From the NCBI RefSeq assembly GCF_040126305.1, contig NZ_CP149510.1, positions 4,289,001 to 4,353,000 of the forward strand: a DNA stretch of 64,000 nucleotides. The letters are read 5' to 3'. Position numbers and translations under genes: made by a program. The notes below the pieces were generated by a model. It was given only the letters and a program-made list of their open reading frames with translations. It was not told the DNA's origin and did no database searches. Numbering within the stretch: position 1 is the stretch's first letter; every line of letters starts with the position of its first letter. The stretch is from Pararhizobium sp. A13. GTDB lineage: Bacteria > Pseudomonadota > Alphaproteobacteria > Rhizobiales > Rhizobiaceae. Below, one piece after another: positions 8,299-16,869 of this stretch.

Positions 8299-9225
8299 TC
8301 AGCCCCGGCGGGCAACCATGATGCCGGTAAGCACGACGGCACCGCCGACCGCCTGCATCAGGCCAATGGGCTCGCTGAGCAGAAGCCAGGCGAGGATCGC
8401 CGCCACGACCGGCTGCAGCAACAGCGTCAGCGACGAGAAGGCCGGCGCCAGGAAGGCGAGCGCATAAATGATCAGCGCCTGCCCGCCGGCGTGGCTGACA
8501 AGGGCAAGGCCGGTCAGAATGGCCCAGCCGAACAGCGCCACGGGCATGAAGCTGTCTTCGAAGAGGAGCGCCAATGGCAATAGGCACACCGCTGCCGAAG
8601 CCGTACTCCAGATCATGATCCGGTTGGTGGAAAAGCGGCTGCGCAGGCGGCCGATCGAAAGGATGTAGCCGGCGTAGAAGACGGCGGCCACCGCTGCCGT
8701 CGCGTCACCGGCCAGATGCCCATCGCCGAGCGCCGCAGGTCCGCCCTTCAGGATCACGACGCCAGCCAGCGTCGTCGCCAGACCGGCAAGGAAGACGCCG
8801 CTAACATAGGCGCGAAACAGCGCCCACGAGCCGAGCGTCACGAAGATCGGCGCCAGATTGGCAAGCAGTGTCGCATTGGCGACCGATGTCATATGCAGGG
8901 ACAGATGCCAGGCGGCGAGATCGGCCGCAAGGAAGACGCCCGGCAGGACGAGCAAACCGTAATCGGCCAACCCGGCGGGCCGGGAATCCGTAACCGTCTT
9001 TTCAGTCGCCTTGGCCCAGATCAGAAGCGGCAACAGCGCCAGCGCCACCCGCCAGAACGCCGTCGCCATAGGGCCGACTTCCGACAGCCGCACGAAGATC
9101 GGCGATCCGCCAATCGCGGCACCGCCGATCAGTAGCGCGGCAAGCGCAAGGCGGTTTGCCGATGAAGGCGAGGATGAACGAAGGGCGGTGTCTGACACGG
9201 GATGCTGTCCAATACGATCCGACAC
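8299..9225 (-). CDS. EamA/DMT-superfamily transporter
   Basis: A 308-residue membrane protein with about ten hydrophobic segments and the two-fold EamA repeat (GSPIFVRLSEVGPMATAFWR in the first half, LLLQPVVAAILAWLLLSEPIG at the end of the second). The family exports metabolites or amino acids. The start used is GTG at 9225 without a clear ribosome site, so the true start may be slightly downstream. It is convergent with the aminotransferase, sharing the 6-bp stop-stop junction TGATCA, so the two transcripts must overlap. Confidence 0.85.
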   Translation of the reverse strand: MSDRIGQHPVSDTALRSSSPSSANRLALAALLIGGAAIGGSPIFVRLSEVGPMATAFWRVALALLPLLIWAKATEKTVTDSRPAGLADYGLLVLPGVFLAADLAAWHLSLHMTSVANATLLANLAPIFVTLGSWALFRAYVSGVFLAGLATTLAGVVILKGGPAALGDGHLAGDATAAVAAVFYAGYILSIGRLRSRFSTNRIMIWSTASAAVCLLPLALLFEDSFMPVALFGWAILTGLALVSHAGGQALIIYALAFLAPAFSSLTLLLQPVVAAILAWLLLSEPIGLMQAVGGAVVLTGIMVARRG

Positions 9226-9318
9226 AGCAACGCCGTGCGATAACGCATCGCAGCTATCAGAAGCACGCTGCCGGAAACAGCCATTTCTCTTTATGGGAGC
9301 ATGAGAATTGGTGAACTA

Positions 9319-9343
9319 CCCCGCAGTCGTATGGACTGCGGGG
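9319..9343. terminator. 10-bp perfect hairpin downstream of aldehyde dehydrogenase
   Basis: CCCCGCAGTC and GACTGCGGGG pair perfectly around a 5-base loop, 18 bp past the aldehyde dehydrogenase stop on the minus strand. No U-tract follows, so classical intrinsic termination is uncertain. It may protect the 3' end of the transcript. Confidence 0.5.
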
Positions 9344-9361
9344 GGAACCTATCCGGAGGTT

Positions 9362-10795
9362 TCACGCCGCGTCCGGCCGGTGCACCGTCTTCACCTCGAG
9401 AAAATCCTCGAGCCCGAACATGCCGCCCTCGCGGCCGTTGCCCGACTGCTTGTAACCGCCGAAGGGGCTACCATAGCGATGCGGGCCGCCGTTGATGTGG
9501 ACCATGCCGGCGCGAAGCCTCGCGGCGACGCGCTCGGCACGCTTGGGATCGCCGCTCTGGACGTAAGCCGCGAGACCGTAGCTGGTGTCATTGGCGATCT
9601 CGATCGCCTCTTCTTCCGTTTCGAACGGCATGATGGCAAGCACCGGGCCGAATACCTCTTCGCGGGCAATCCGCATCGTGTTGTTGACGTCGGCAAAGAT
9701 CGTCGGCTTGACGAAATAGCCTTGCTTGAACCCCTGCGGCTTGCCGGCGCCGCCAACCAGAAGCCGGGCGCCTTCGGCAATGCCCGCCTCGATCAACGCC
9801 TGTACCCGGCTGAACTGGATATCGCTGACCAGCGGGCCGATATGGCTACCCTCTTCCGCCGGGTTGCCGACCTTGACCTCCCTGCCGATCCGCGTGGCGA
9901 TCTCGACGACCTTGTCGTAGACGGATTTCTGCACCAGAAGCCGCGTCGGCGCGTCGCAGGACTGGCCGGAATTGTTGAAACATTCCAGCACGCTGGCGGT
10001 AACGCGTTCTTCCAGGTCTGCATCTTCGAAGACGATGTTCGGCGACTTGCCGCCGAGCTCCAGCGTGACGCGCTTGACGGTATCGGCAGCATCCTTGCTG
10101 ACGGCGATGCCGGCGCGGGTCGAGCCGGTGAACGACATCATGTCGACGTCTTTGTGCCGGGACAGGGCCGCGCCCACATTCCGCCCATCGCCGTTGACGA
10201 GGTTGAACGTACCGGCCGGGAAGCCTGCCTCGTGCACCATTTCAGCATAGAGGAGCGCGTTCAGCGGCGTGAATTCACTCGGTTTCAGGACGCAGGTCGA
10301 GCCCGTCGCCAGCGCCGGCACGACCTTCAGCGCGATCTGGTTGATCGGCCAGTTCCATGGCGTGATGAGACCGCAGACGCCGATCGGCTCGCGCAGCATC
10401 ACGTCGCCGTTCGGGAGGACTTCGCGCATATGCAGCCGCTTCAGCGCATCGATGAAGCCCTGAAGATGGCCGACGCCGACATCGGCTTGCTGCTCGCGGC
10501 TCATGGTTGCCGGAGCGCCGAGTTCGAGCGTGATGGTCTGCGCCATTTCGTCGTAACGGCGCTTGTAGATCGAAAGCAGCTTTTCCATCAGCGCCAGTCT
10601 TTGCTCGACGCTGGTGCGGCTGTAGCTGACGAAGGCTTTCTTGGCGGCGGCAACGGCGCGGTCGATATCCGCCGCCGTTCCCATGGAAATCACCGCGACC
10701 GGCTTTTCCGTCGCCGGGTTCAGCACTTCGAGATCGTTGGCGACGATCGGATCGACCCATTCGCCGTTGATGTAGAACTTGCGTTTGTCGAGCAT
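9362..10795 (-). CDS. NAD(P)-dependent aldehyde dehydrogenase
   Basis: A 477-residue ALDH-superfamily enzyme oxidising an aldehyde to the acid. Visible are GLITPWNWPINQI in the cofactor fold, the general-base glutamate in ELGGKSPNIVFEDAD, the nucleophile cysteine in NNSGQSCDAPTR, and the late EEVFGPVLAIMPF motif. GGGAGGG lies a few bases before the ATG. The gene starts 15 bp after the end of the broken MBL hydrolase gene, so both form one minus-strand unit. The substrate is unknown. Confidence 0.92.
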   Translation of the reverse strand: MLDKRKFYINGEWVDPIVANDLEVLNPATEKPVAVISMGTAADIDRAVAAAKKAFVSYSRTSVEQRLALMEKLLSIYKRRYDEMAQTITLELGAPATMSREQQADVGVGHLQGFIDALKRLHMREVLPNGDVMLREPIGVCGLITPWNWPINQIALKVVPALATGSTCVLKPSEFTPLNALLYAEMVHEAGFPAGTFNLVNGDGRNVGAALSRHKDVDMMSFTGSTRAGIAVSKDAADTVKRVTLELGGKSPNIVFEDADLEERVTASVLECFNNSGQSCDAPTRLLVQKSVYDKVVEIATRIGREVKVGNPAEEGSHIGPLVSDIQFSRVQALIEAGIAEGARLLVGGAGKPQGFKQGYFVKPTIFADVNNTMRIAREEVFGPVLAIMPFETEEEAIEIANDTSYGLAAYVQSGDPKRAERVAARLRAGMVHINGGPHRYGSPFGGYKQSGNGREGGMFGLEDFLEVKTVHRPDAA

Positions 10796-10810
10796 GCTTT
10801 TTCCCTCCCG

Positions 10811-11544
10811 TCAGATCGTCTTCTGTTTTTCGTTCAGCCAATCGGTGATCAATTGGCGGTAGCGCTCGCCGCTGAAGCTTGGAAAATGGCCGCCATGCAC
10901 GATGCGCACGGGGATTTTCAACAGGCGCTCCATCGAAGCGAGGTAGTCTTCGGCGTTGGAATGATAAGTATCCTCGACCAGCGGGCCGTCATAGAGGATA
11001 TCGCCGGAGAACAGAATTTCGGTCGCCTTCTCGTAAAGCGCAATACCACCCGGGGAGTGGCCGGCGTATGGATGACCTCGAAGACGCGGTCGCCGAGGTC
11101 AATGACATCGCCATCCTCGAGGATGCGCGTCGCTTGCGCTTTTTTTACGGCATAACATGTCGAGCAGTAGGGCTCCGGCGGCAGTGCGTCGAAAATCTCG
11201 TCGGTGACATAGGGATCGGCGAGCGTGTTTGCCCGCGTCGGATTGGCGAGCAGATTGGCCTCCACTGAATGCACCGCGCGGCATTCGAATTCGTGATGGC
11301 AACCGATATGATCGAAATGGGTGTGGCTGGCGACGGCGATCAGGTCGCGCTCGGTCACCAGCGGCACCCACGCGCGCAGGGACACGACGCCCATGCCGCT
11401 ATCGACCAGCATGTCACGGTCACGGCCGCGCACATGCCAGATGTTGCAACGGTAGAATTCCTGGATGAACGGCTCGGAAATGGCGGTCACGTCGTCATCG
11501 AGACGTTTGACGGCATACCATCTGTCGGGACCGATGCGTTCCAT
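10811..11544 (-). pseudogene. metallo-beta-lactamase-fold hydrolase, interrupted by a -1 frameshift
   Basis: The frame starting at 11544 (AGGAG six bases upstream) encodes MERIGPDRWYAVKRL and the zinc motif SHTHFDHIG, then reaches HTP at 11062-11070 and goes out of frame. Reading on in the next frame restores SPGGIALYEKATEILFSGD, then VRIVHGGHFPSF and a stop at 10811, which supply the remaining metal ligands. One missing G in CCGG(G)CCAC at about 11061-11064 explains it: HTPGHSPGG becomes HTPATPRVV. Intact, the product would be about 244 residues. This is either a true recent pseudogene or a sequencing error. The family covers glyoxalase II-like and lactonase-like hydrolases. Confidence 0.85.
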
Positions 11545-11756
11545 GCTCATCTCCTGCCGTCTCACGCTGGCAAGCTACGACATCGGCAAGATTGACGGCA
11601 AGTGGGACGATCTGACCGTCAGCCACCGCTGCCGATTGAACCCGATCGCAAGCTCCGGAGTACCGCCCGGCTTCAGATGGCAGCGATAACGTGCGGAGAA
11701 GGCTGGGAACGGATGCCGGGCTACCGCCTGCACCGCCACGGAGGCGAGAGACCTAA
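11545..11756. other. intergenic stretch with no supported gene
   Basis: This stretch lies upstream of the broken hydrolase and downstream of the small membrane-protein terminator. Short open frames exist on both strands, but none has a ribosome site, recognisable protein character or homology I can name. It should hold the promoter of the hydrolase/aldehyde dehydrogenase unit; no clear -35/-10 pair was picked out. Confidence 0.4.
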
Positions 11757-11793
11757 ACAAACGAAAACCTCTGAATCGGTATCGACTCAGAGG
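11757..11793 (-). terminator. rho-independent terminator of the 49-residue protein gene
   Basis: On the minus strand CCTCTGAGTC pairs with GATTCAGAGG (one G-U pair, loop GATACC) and is followed directly by TTTTCGTTTG. It lies 44 bp past the small gene's stop codon. This is a well-formed intrinsic terminator pointing the same way as the small gene, which supports that gene being real. Confidence 0.8.
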
Positions 11794-11836
11794 CCTCGTA
11801 ATGTTGAAATTTCGCGTTTCGCCTTCTCGAAAAGGC

Positions 11837-11986
11837 TCAGATTGCCCCGAAGACGACTGCGGAAACGAAAAGGAACGCCGCAGCCAGCGCGGCGGCCTGT
11901 GCTGCCATGTTCCAGGAAAACTGCGGTCCGGTATGCGCGCCAAAGGCGGTTGGGCGATTCTGCATGACTGGTTTCGAACCTTGCAT
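11837..11986 (-). CDS. small single-pass membrane protein, 49 residues
   Basis: I do not recognise the family. The sequence starts MQGSKPVMQNRPTAFG, has a polar N-terminal half, and ends in an alanine-rich hydrophobic helix (about residues 28-48, including AAAFLFVSAVVFGAI) that reaches the C-terminus. A strong ribosome site (GTGGAGGACAGG) precedes the ATG, and a good intrinsic terminator follows 44 bp after the stop. The complete expression unit argues for a genuine small protein, probably tail-anchored or N-in in the inner membrane. The gene is too short for routine calling. Confidence 0.65.
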   Translation of the reverse strand: MQGSKPVMQNRPTAFGAHTGPQFSWNMAAQAAALAAAFLFVSAVVFGAI

Positions 11987-12155
11987 CCTGTCCTCCACTT
12001 GCTTTGTTGCAGATATTCTGCTGACCGTATCGTTGCCCTAGTTTTCTCCGATATTTTCCATCGAGTTTATAGATATTATTTTCTTTGTTTTGCGCCCCGG
12101 GGGGAAAAACCGTCCTTGGGCGCGATCGGCCATCGTAATAAACGCGGCAAGCGCC

Positions 12156-13073
12156 TTAATGTTCCCGGCCGTGTTCTCTTTCCCGGACATGCCTGGACCA
12201 TTGCTCGCTGAACCAGGGGCTGAGCAACGAGACATCCGGCTGGCTGTGCGGCTTCGTCATCGCACCAGTCTCTTCCATATAGGTCCATACCTTGAAGATC
12301 GTCAGCTCATGTTTGCCGAAGGTCTGGATCAGCGGAATGTCGGCGGCGTCACGGCCGCGGGCAACGGCAATGCGGCCAATGCGCGGAATATTGTGGCGCG
12401 CATCGAACGTGTACCACCGGTCCTGAAGATAGACCTCGAACCAGGCATTGAAATCCATCGGTGCCGGATCCCCGGCAACGCCGATGTCGCCCATATAGCC
12501 GTTAACGTAGCGGGCGGGCATGTTCATGCAGCGGCACAGGGTGACGGCGAGATGGGCGTAATCCCGGCAGACCCCCGCCCTCTCCTCATGCGCCTCCATC
12601 GCGGTCCGCAAGGCTGGTGCATAGCCGTAACTGAAGATCAGTCGTTCGTGCACGTAGTCGCAGATCGCCTTCACGCGAGACCAACCGGGCTCGATATCTC
12701 CGAACAAGCGCCAGGCGAGCGCGGCAAAGCGGTCGGTTTCGCAATAGCGGCTAGCCGAAAGGTAGGGCAGGCAGACGGAGGGCAGTTGTTCGACCGGCAC
12801 GGGTTTCGCGTCGAGATTGACGCGATCGGGGCGGCCGCTGTCGCTGACGACGGCATCGTAGCTCAAATGCAGCCCGCCGGCTGGCACCACCATGCGCATG
12901 CAGACATTGCCGTGCGGATCAGTGACCTCTCCAATTTTCACCGCCGGATCGGAAATCGGGCCGCGCTCGCTGATGATGTCGCACCGCCTGCCACGATCGA
13001 CGGAAAGATAGGTCATCATCGGCGTCGGCTGATCGCAGCTGATACCGATCTCGTATCCGAACCGTATGAACAT
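12156..13073 (-). CDS. transglutaminase-like cysteine protease-fold protein
   Basis: A 305-residue protein with an N-terminal beta domain (about 1-110) and a transglutaminase core. The nucleophile C169 lies in ERAGVCRDYAHL, and the aspartate of the triad is D224 in YTFDARHN. The position normally held by the catalytic histidine in DFHAWFE is asparagine here (N209 in MDFNAWFE), so activity is doubtful unless another histidine such as H227 substitutes. The family is widespread in alphaproteobacteria, often as a protease or amidase of unknown substrate. The gene is monocistronic as far as can be seen. Confidence 0.85.
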   Translation of the reverse strand: MFIRFGYEIGISCDQPTPMMTYLSVDRGRRCDIISERGPISDPAVKIGEVTDPHGNVCMRMVVPAGGLHLSYDAVVSDSGRPDRVNLDAKPVPVEQLPSVCLPYLSASRYCETDRFAALAWRLFGDIEPGWSRVKAICDYVHERLIFSYGYAPALRTAMEAHEERAGVCRDYAHLAVTLCRCMNMPARYVNGYMGDIGVAGDPAPMDFNAWFEVYLQDRWYTFDARHNIPRIGRIAVARGRDAADIPLIQTFGKHELTIFKVWTYMEETGAMTKPHSQPDVSLLSPWFSEQWSRHVREREHGREH

Positions 13074-13473
13074 ATCCTAGCTCCAACAACCAAGCAGAAA
13101 CGGCTTTCCCGCATCCTAGTTCCGGTTTCAGGTCTGGAAATGAGAAGCCGATCAGGCCTCCGACACAAGGCGCATCCGCAGATCCGGCGCATGTATTTAA
13201 CACTCGTCCCGGCGCCTTGGAGGATCGAGCTTTCCAGGAGAAGGCGACATCGCCGCCGCTGCCAACGCCCTCTGATGACTGGACGAGAGCGCCGTTCGAG
13301 CGTCGCCGCGAGGCAGGCGCGTCTAGCAATACTAGGCCGATCAGCAATATCTGGCAACCTACCGATGGACGCCGGACGCCGGTGTGCAAGCCAAAGCGTT
13401 AACGTGGGATGCCGAAAAGTGTGTGCGTTTTTCGGACAGTATCAATATCTAACATTTTGATTTATAGGTATAT
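13074..13473. other. 400-bp gap without a supported gene
   Basis: One plus-strand frame is open from within the transglutaminase antisense strand to a stop at about 13402. It is proline/arginine-rich and has no ATG, no ribosome site and no recognised motif. An inverted repeat CCGAAAA...TTTTCGG (about 13413-13436) lies 38 bp past the glycerate kinase stop and could serve as a weak terminator for that operon. The transglutaminase promoter should also lie here. Confidence 0.4.
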
Positions 13474-14742
13474 TCAGACGATCAACAGCGCCCGGAAATC
13501 GTTGACATTCGTTCCTGTCGGACCGGGAACGAACAAGTCCCCGCTCGCATGAAAGGCGCTCCAGGCGTCGTGTCGGGAGAGATAGTCGCGCGGATCGACA
13601 CCGGCAGCACGCACACGGGTCACCGTGGCACCATCGGCAAAAGCCCCGGCATTGTCTTCCGAGCCATCGATGCCATCCGTATCGGCAGCCAAGGCATGAA
13701 TGCCGTCGGCACCGTCGATATCAAGAGCGAAGGAGAGTAGGAACTCACTGTTGCGACCGCCCTTGCCATAATTTTTGCCGGAAATCGTCACCGTCGTCTC
13801 GCCGCCGGAAAGGATGACGACGGGCTTCTGGAATGGCCGGTTGCGCCAAGCCGTTTCACGAGCGATCGCCGCATGCATGCGGCCGATATCCGCCGCCTCG
13901 CCCTCGATGGCATCGGAAAGGATCACCGCGTCGATGCCCTGCTGCCGCGCCCTGGCAGCGGCCGCCTCCAGCGAAACGGCTGCGGAGGCGATGATATGGC
14001 GCTCGTGATTGGCGAAGGCCGCGTGGTTCGGCGGCGGCGCCGCGGCTTCGGATGATGTCAGGTGGCGCATCACGGCTTCTGGCAGTTCCAAGCGATAGCG
14101 CTGGGCGATGCCGAGAGCATCCATCGGTGTCGAGAGATCGGGGATCGTTGGGCCGGATGCAACGAAGGCCGGATGATCGCCGGGCACGTCGGAAACGATC
14201 AGGCTGACCACCTTGGCAGGTGCCGCCGCGAAGGCCAGCCGGCCGCCCTTGATGCGCGAGACATGCTTGCGCACGACATTCATTGCCGAGATCGGCGCAC
14301 CGGAAGCAAGAAGCGCGCGGTTGACGGCAATCTCGTCGTCAAGTGTCAGACCCGCAGGCGGCGCGGGCAGCAGCGAGGAACCACCACCGGAAATCAGCGC
14401 CACGACGAGGTCGTTCGGGGTCAGCCCTTTGACCAGCCGCAGCAATTCGGCCGAGCCGGCAAGCCCTGCTTCATCCGGCACCGGATGGGCCGATTGCAGG
14501 ACGCGGATGCGCTCGCAGGCAGCGATCGGCCCGTGACGCGCAACGACAACGCCCTCGAGTGGCCCGTCCCACAGGCTTTCGAACGCCGCCGCCATCTGGC
14601 TTGCCGCCTTGCCGGCTCCGACGACGATGGTACGGCCCTTGGGCTTCTCGGGCAGATGGGCGCGGATCGCGGCAAGTGGATCGGCTGCTTTGACCGCCGC
14701 CTCGAACAGGCTGGTCAGAAAGGCGCGAGGTTCAGGCATCAT
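13474..14742 (-). CDS. glycerate 2-kinase / MOFRL family (GckA/TtuD type)
   Basis: A 422-residue protein of the DUF4147-MOFRL architecture. The family phosphorylates D-glycerate to 2-phosphoglycerate; older annotation calls it hydroxypyruvate reductase. Visible are VVGAGKAASQMAAAFE near residue 41, the glycine-rich LISGGGSSLLPAPP near 117, and in the C-terminal MOFRL domain the motifs ILSGGETTVTI and GGRNSEFLL. It is the last gene of the long carbohydrate operon and starts 6 bp after the Dabb-protein stop. That suggests the imported substrate is oxidised and cleaved to glycerate or hydroxypyruvate feeding lower glycolysis, which is inference. Confidence 0.88.
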   Translation of the reverse strand: MMPEPRAFLTSLFEAAVKAADPLAAIRAHLPEKPKGRTIVVGAGKAASQMAAAFESLWDGPLEGVVVARHGPIAACERIRVLQSAHPVPDEAGLAGSAELLRLVKGLTPNDLVVALISGGGSSLLPAPPAGLTLDDEIAVNRALLASGAPISAMNVVRKHVSRIKGGRLAFAAAPAKVVSLIVSDVPGDHPAFVASGPTIPDLSTPMDALGIAQRYRLELPEAVMRHLTSSEAAAPPPNHAAFANHERHIIASAAVSLEAAAARARQQGIDAVILSDAIEGEAADIGRMHAAIARETAWRNRPFQKPVVILSGGETTVTISGKNYGKGGRNSEFLLSFALDIDGADGIHALAADTDGIDGSEDNAGAFADGATVTRVRAAGVDPRDYLSRHDAWSAFHASGDLFVPGPTGTNVNDFRALLIV

Positions 14743-14748
14743 CCAGGA

Positions 14749-15063
14749 TCAACCCGCAATGTCGAAATCATAGACGAACACACCATCGACTCCACCTTCC
14801 GTGGCGGCAACGATCCGGCCACCCGCCTTCTCATGGTCGGGATGAACCAGATAGGCGTCGCGCGCGGCAGCGTCCTCGAAGTCAATGATGAAGCCGCCAT
14901 TGTAGCCTTTTCCCAAACCTTCCGGGCTGACATTGGGGCCGATGTCGATTGCGAGATAGCCGGGGACAAGCGGCTTCAGCGCCGCAATGTCGGAGAGGAT
15001 CGATGCTCTTTCGGCATCCGGAACGCTGGCCTTGAAGCGGATGAAAACACAATGGCGGATCAT
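14749..15063 (-). CDS. Dabb-domain (stress-responsive A/B barrel) protein
   Basis: A 104-residue single-domain protein of the Dabb superfamily (ferredoxin-like dimeric barrel). The start MIRHCVFIRFKASV and HPDHEKAG with a following hydrophobic strand are characteristic. Family members include small enzymes and scaffold-like proteins; no catalytic role can be read from the sequence. It lies between a GMC oxidoreductase and glycerate kinase with gaps under 10 bp, so it belongs to the same operon and may act on a reactive sugar-derived intermediate. Confidence 0.8.
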   Translation of the reverse strand: MIRHCVFIRFKASVPDAERASILSDIAALKPLVPGYLAIDIGPNVSPEGLGKGYNGGFIIDFEDAAARDAYLVHPDHEKAGGRIVAATEGGVDGVFVYDFDIAG

Positions 15064-15072
15064 GACAAGCTC

Positions 15073-16728
15073 CTATCGAATGTTGGCGCGTGCCCGCGGC
15101 CGCTGGTCGTTGCGTTCGTGGGAGAAGATCGCGGCAGGCAGCGGTTGCCGGTTGCGGATGATGTCCGACCCCTTCTCGCCCATCATGATCGTCGGACCAT
15201 TGGTATTGCAAGAGGGAACGCGCGGCATGACGGAACTGTCGCAGACGCGTAAGCCCTCAAGCCCGTGAACCTTCAGCTCCAGGTCGACGACGGCATCAGC
15301 CCCCGTGCCCATCTTGCAGGTGCCGACCGGATGATGGTCGGTCTTGGCACTGGCGCAGCCATAGTCGAACAGCTCCGCGTCGGTCATCGCTTTCGGCCCC
15401 GGCAGACGTTCGGCCATGACGAAGGGCTTCAGCGCCGCCTGGCTGAGAATTTCCCGCGCGATCTTCAAGCCTTCGATGGACATTTTGCGGTCATGCGGAT
15501 CGGCCCAGTAATTCGGATCGATCAGCGGTGCCGCCGCCGGATCGGACGACGACAGCCGCACCGTGCCGCGCGAACGCGGATGCAAATAGGCGGAATTCAG
15601 CGTGACGCCGGCGTTCTTCAGTTTCTCGACACCCGCCTCGATGCCGGAACCGAGGCCCAGATGGAACTGGATATCCGGTGAGCGGGCATCCGGATCGGCA
15701 TACCAGAAGCCGCCGGTCTCGAAGAGCGAGGAGGCAACCGGACCGGTGCGGAACAGTACATATTGCAGGCCCGCCCAGATCGACCGGTGCAGCTTGGCGA
15801 CGCCGTCATAGGTGTGGTCGCCGGTGCATTCGGAAATGACGAATAGGTCGAGGTGATCCTGCAGATTGGAGCCGACGCCCGGCAGGTCATGCTTCACCTC
15901 GACACCGACGGAACGCAGGTGATCGGCCGGGCCGATACCGGATTGCTGCAGGAGTTTCGGCGAGCCGATGGCGCCGGAGGAGACCAGCACTTCGCGCTCG
16001 GCCCGGGCGATCTCGACGCCGCGCGACGTGGCGATCTCGACGCCGACCGCCCTTTTGCCTTCGAGCAAGATGCGATTCACCCGCGCGCCGAGCCTGATGG
16101 TCAGGTTCTTGCGGTCCTTGATCGGCGAGAGATAGGCGAGCGACGCCGAGGAGCGGCGGCGGTTGCGCTGGGTGAGCTGATAGAAACCGACGCCGGCCTG
16201 CTGCTTGCCGTTGAAATCATGATTGTAGGGAATGCCGAGTTCCTGGCCGGCGCGGATATAGGCGTCGCAGATCGGCAGCCCGGAAACAGGCATGGAAACG
16301 CCGAGCGGTCCGCCATAGGAATGGTAGTCGTCGGCAAAGCGCTGGTTGTCCTCGGCGCGCTTGTAATAGGGCAGTACGCTGCGGTAATCCCAGCCGGTGC
16401 AACCATCTTCGCTCGCCCAAAGGTCATAATCCGCCGCATTGCCGCGCGTATAAAGCTGCGCATTGATCGAGGAGCCGCCGCCGATCACCTTGGCTTGCGT
16501 ATAGCGCATCACCCGGCCCTTCATATGCTTCTGCGGCACGGTCTCCCAGCCCCAGCTGGCGACGCCCTTGGTCATCTTGGCAAAGCCGGCGGGCATATGG
16601 AACAGCGGATGCCAGTCGCTGCCGCCGGCTTCCAGCAGCAGTACCTTGACATCGGCGTCCTCTGTCAGCCGGTTGGCAAGAACACAGCCCGCCGGGCCGC
16701 CTCCGGTGATGATGTAGTCGTAGGTCAT
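15073..16728 (-). CDS. GMC-family FAD oxidoreductase (choline dehydrogenase-like)
   Basis: A 551-residue flavoenzyme. The N-terminal dinucleotide fold is YIITGGGPAGCVLANRL (residues 5-21) with LLLEAGG, the FAD-contact loop is QAKVIGGGSSINAQLYTRG, and the active-site histidine lies in HHPVGTCKMG with the second catalytic position N in CNTNGPTIMMGEKGSD. The family oxidises alcohols or polyols. GAGGAAG precedes the ATG. It is separated from the upstream SDR gene by a RIME-like repeat but is on the same strand and probably the same transcript. The electron acceptor and substrate are unknown. Confidence 0.9.
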   Translation of the reverse strand: MTYDYIITGGGPAGCVLANRLTEDADVKVLLLEAGGSDWHPLFHMPAGFAKMTKGVASWGWETVPQKHMKGRVMRYTQAKVIGGGSSINAQLYTRGNAADYDLWASEDGCTGWDYRSVLPYYKRAEDNQRFADDYHSYGGPLGVSMPVSGLPICDAYIRAGQELGIPYNHDFNGKQQAGVGFYQLTQRNRRRSSASLAYLSPIKDRKNLTIRLGARVNRILLEGKRAVGVEIATSRGVEIARAEREVLVSSGAIGSPKLLQQSGIGPADHLRSVGVEVKHDLPGVGSNLQDHLDLFVISECTGDHTYDGVAKLHRSIWAGLQYVLFRTGPVASSLFETGGFWYADPDARSPDIQFHLGLGSGIEAGVEKLKNAGVTLNSAYLHPRSRGTVRLSSSDPAAAPLIDPNYWADPHDRKMSIEGLKIAREILSQAALKPFVMAERLPGPKAMTDAELFDYGCASAKTDHHPVGTCKMGTGADAVVDLELKVHGLEGLRVCDSSVMPRVPSCNTNGPTIMMGEKGSDIIRNRQPLPAAIFSHERNDQRPRARANIR

Positions 16729-16750
16729 CTCGTCTTCCTCAAATCGTTGC

Positions 16751-16868
16751 CACCCTCCCCTTGAGGGGGAGGGTCGGAGCGAAGCTCCGGGGTGGGGTGA
16801 TCCTCCAAATATCCAGTGGCCCCCACCGCGCGTGCCGCGCGACCTCCCCCCTCAAGGGGGAGGTGAAG
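16751..16868. repeat. RIME-like intergenic palindromic repeat, copy 2
   Basis: Outer hairpins CCCTCCCCTTGAGGGGGAGGG (about 16753-16773) and CCTCCCCCCTCAAGGGGGAGG (about 16843-16863) flank an inner GGGGTGGGG / CCCCCACC pair. It matches copy 1 closely, including GAGCGAAGCTCC versus CAGCGAAGCTG in the inner arm. It lies between two co-directional oxidoreductase genes. Confidence 0.8.
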
Positions 16869-16869
16869 T

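Noticed and set aside
8296..8301. TGATCA at the convergent stop junction as a regulatory site
   Set aside because: It is simply the two abutting TGA stop codons of the aminotransferase and EamA genes.
9308..11155. 615-codon open frame on the plus strand opposite the aldehyde dehydrogenase and MBL genes
   Set aside because: It is a high-GC shadow of well-conserved minus-strand genes, with no ribosome site and no recognisable motif.
11575..11943. 122-codon minus-strand frame overlapping the 49-residue gene
   Set aside because: It reads through the intrinsic terminator, lacks a ribosome site, and overlaps the better-supported small gene in another frame.
13061..13402. Plus-strand open frame rich in Pro and Arg in the gap before glycerate kinase
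   Set aside because: There is no ATG, GTG or ribosome site, only a TTG at 13217, and no motif; coding potential is not convincing.
16751..16868. Repeat copy 2 read as an operon terminator
   Set aside because: It has strong stems but no U-run, and genes continue on the same strand in the same pathway; it is better treated as a mosaic repeat.
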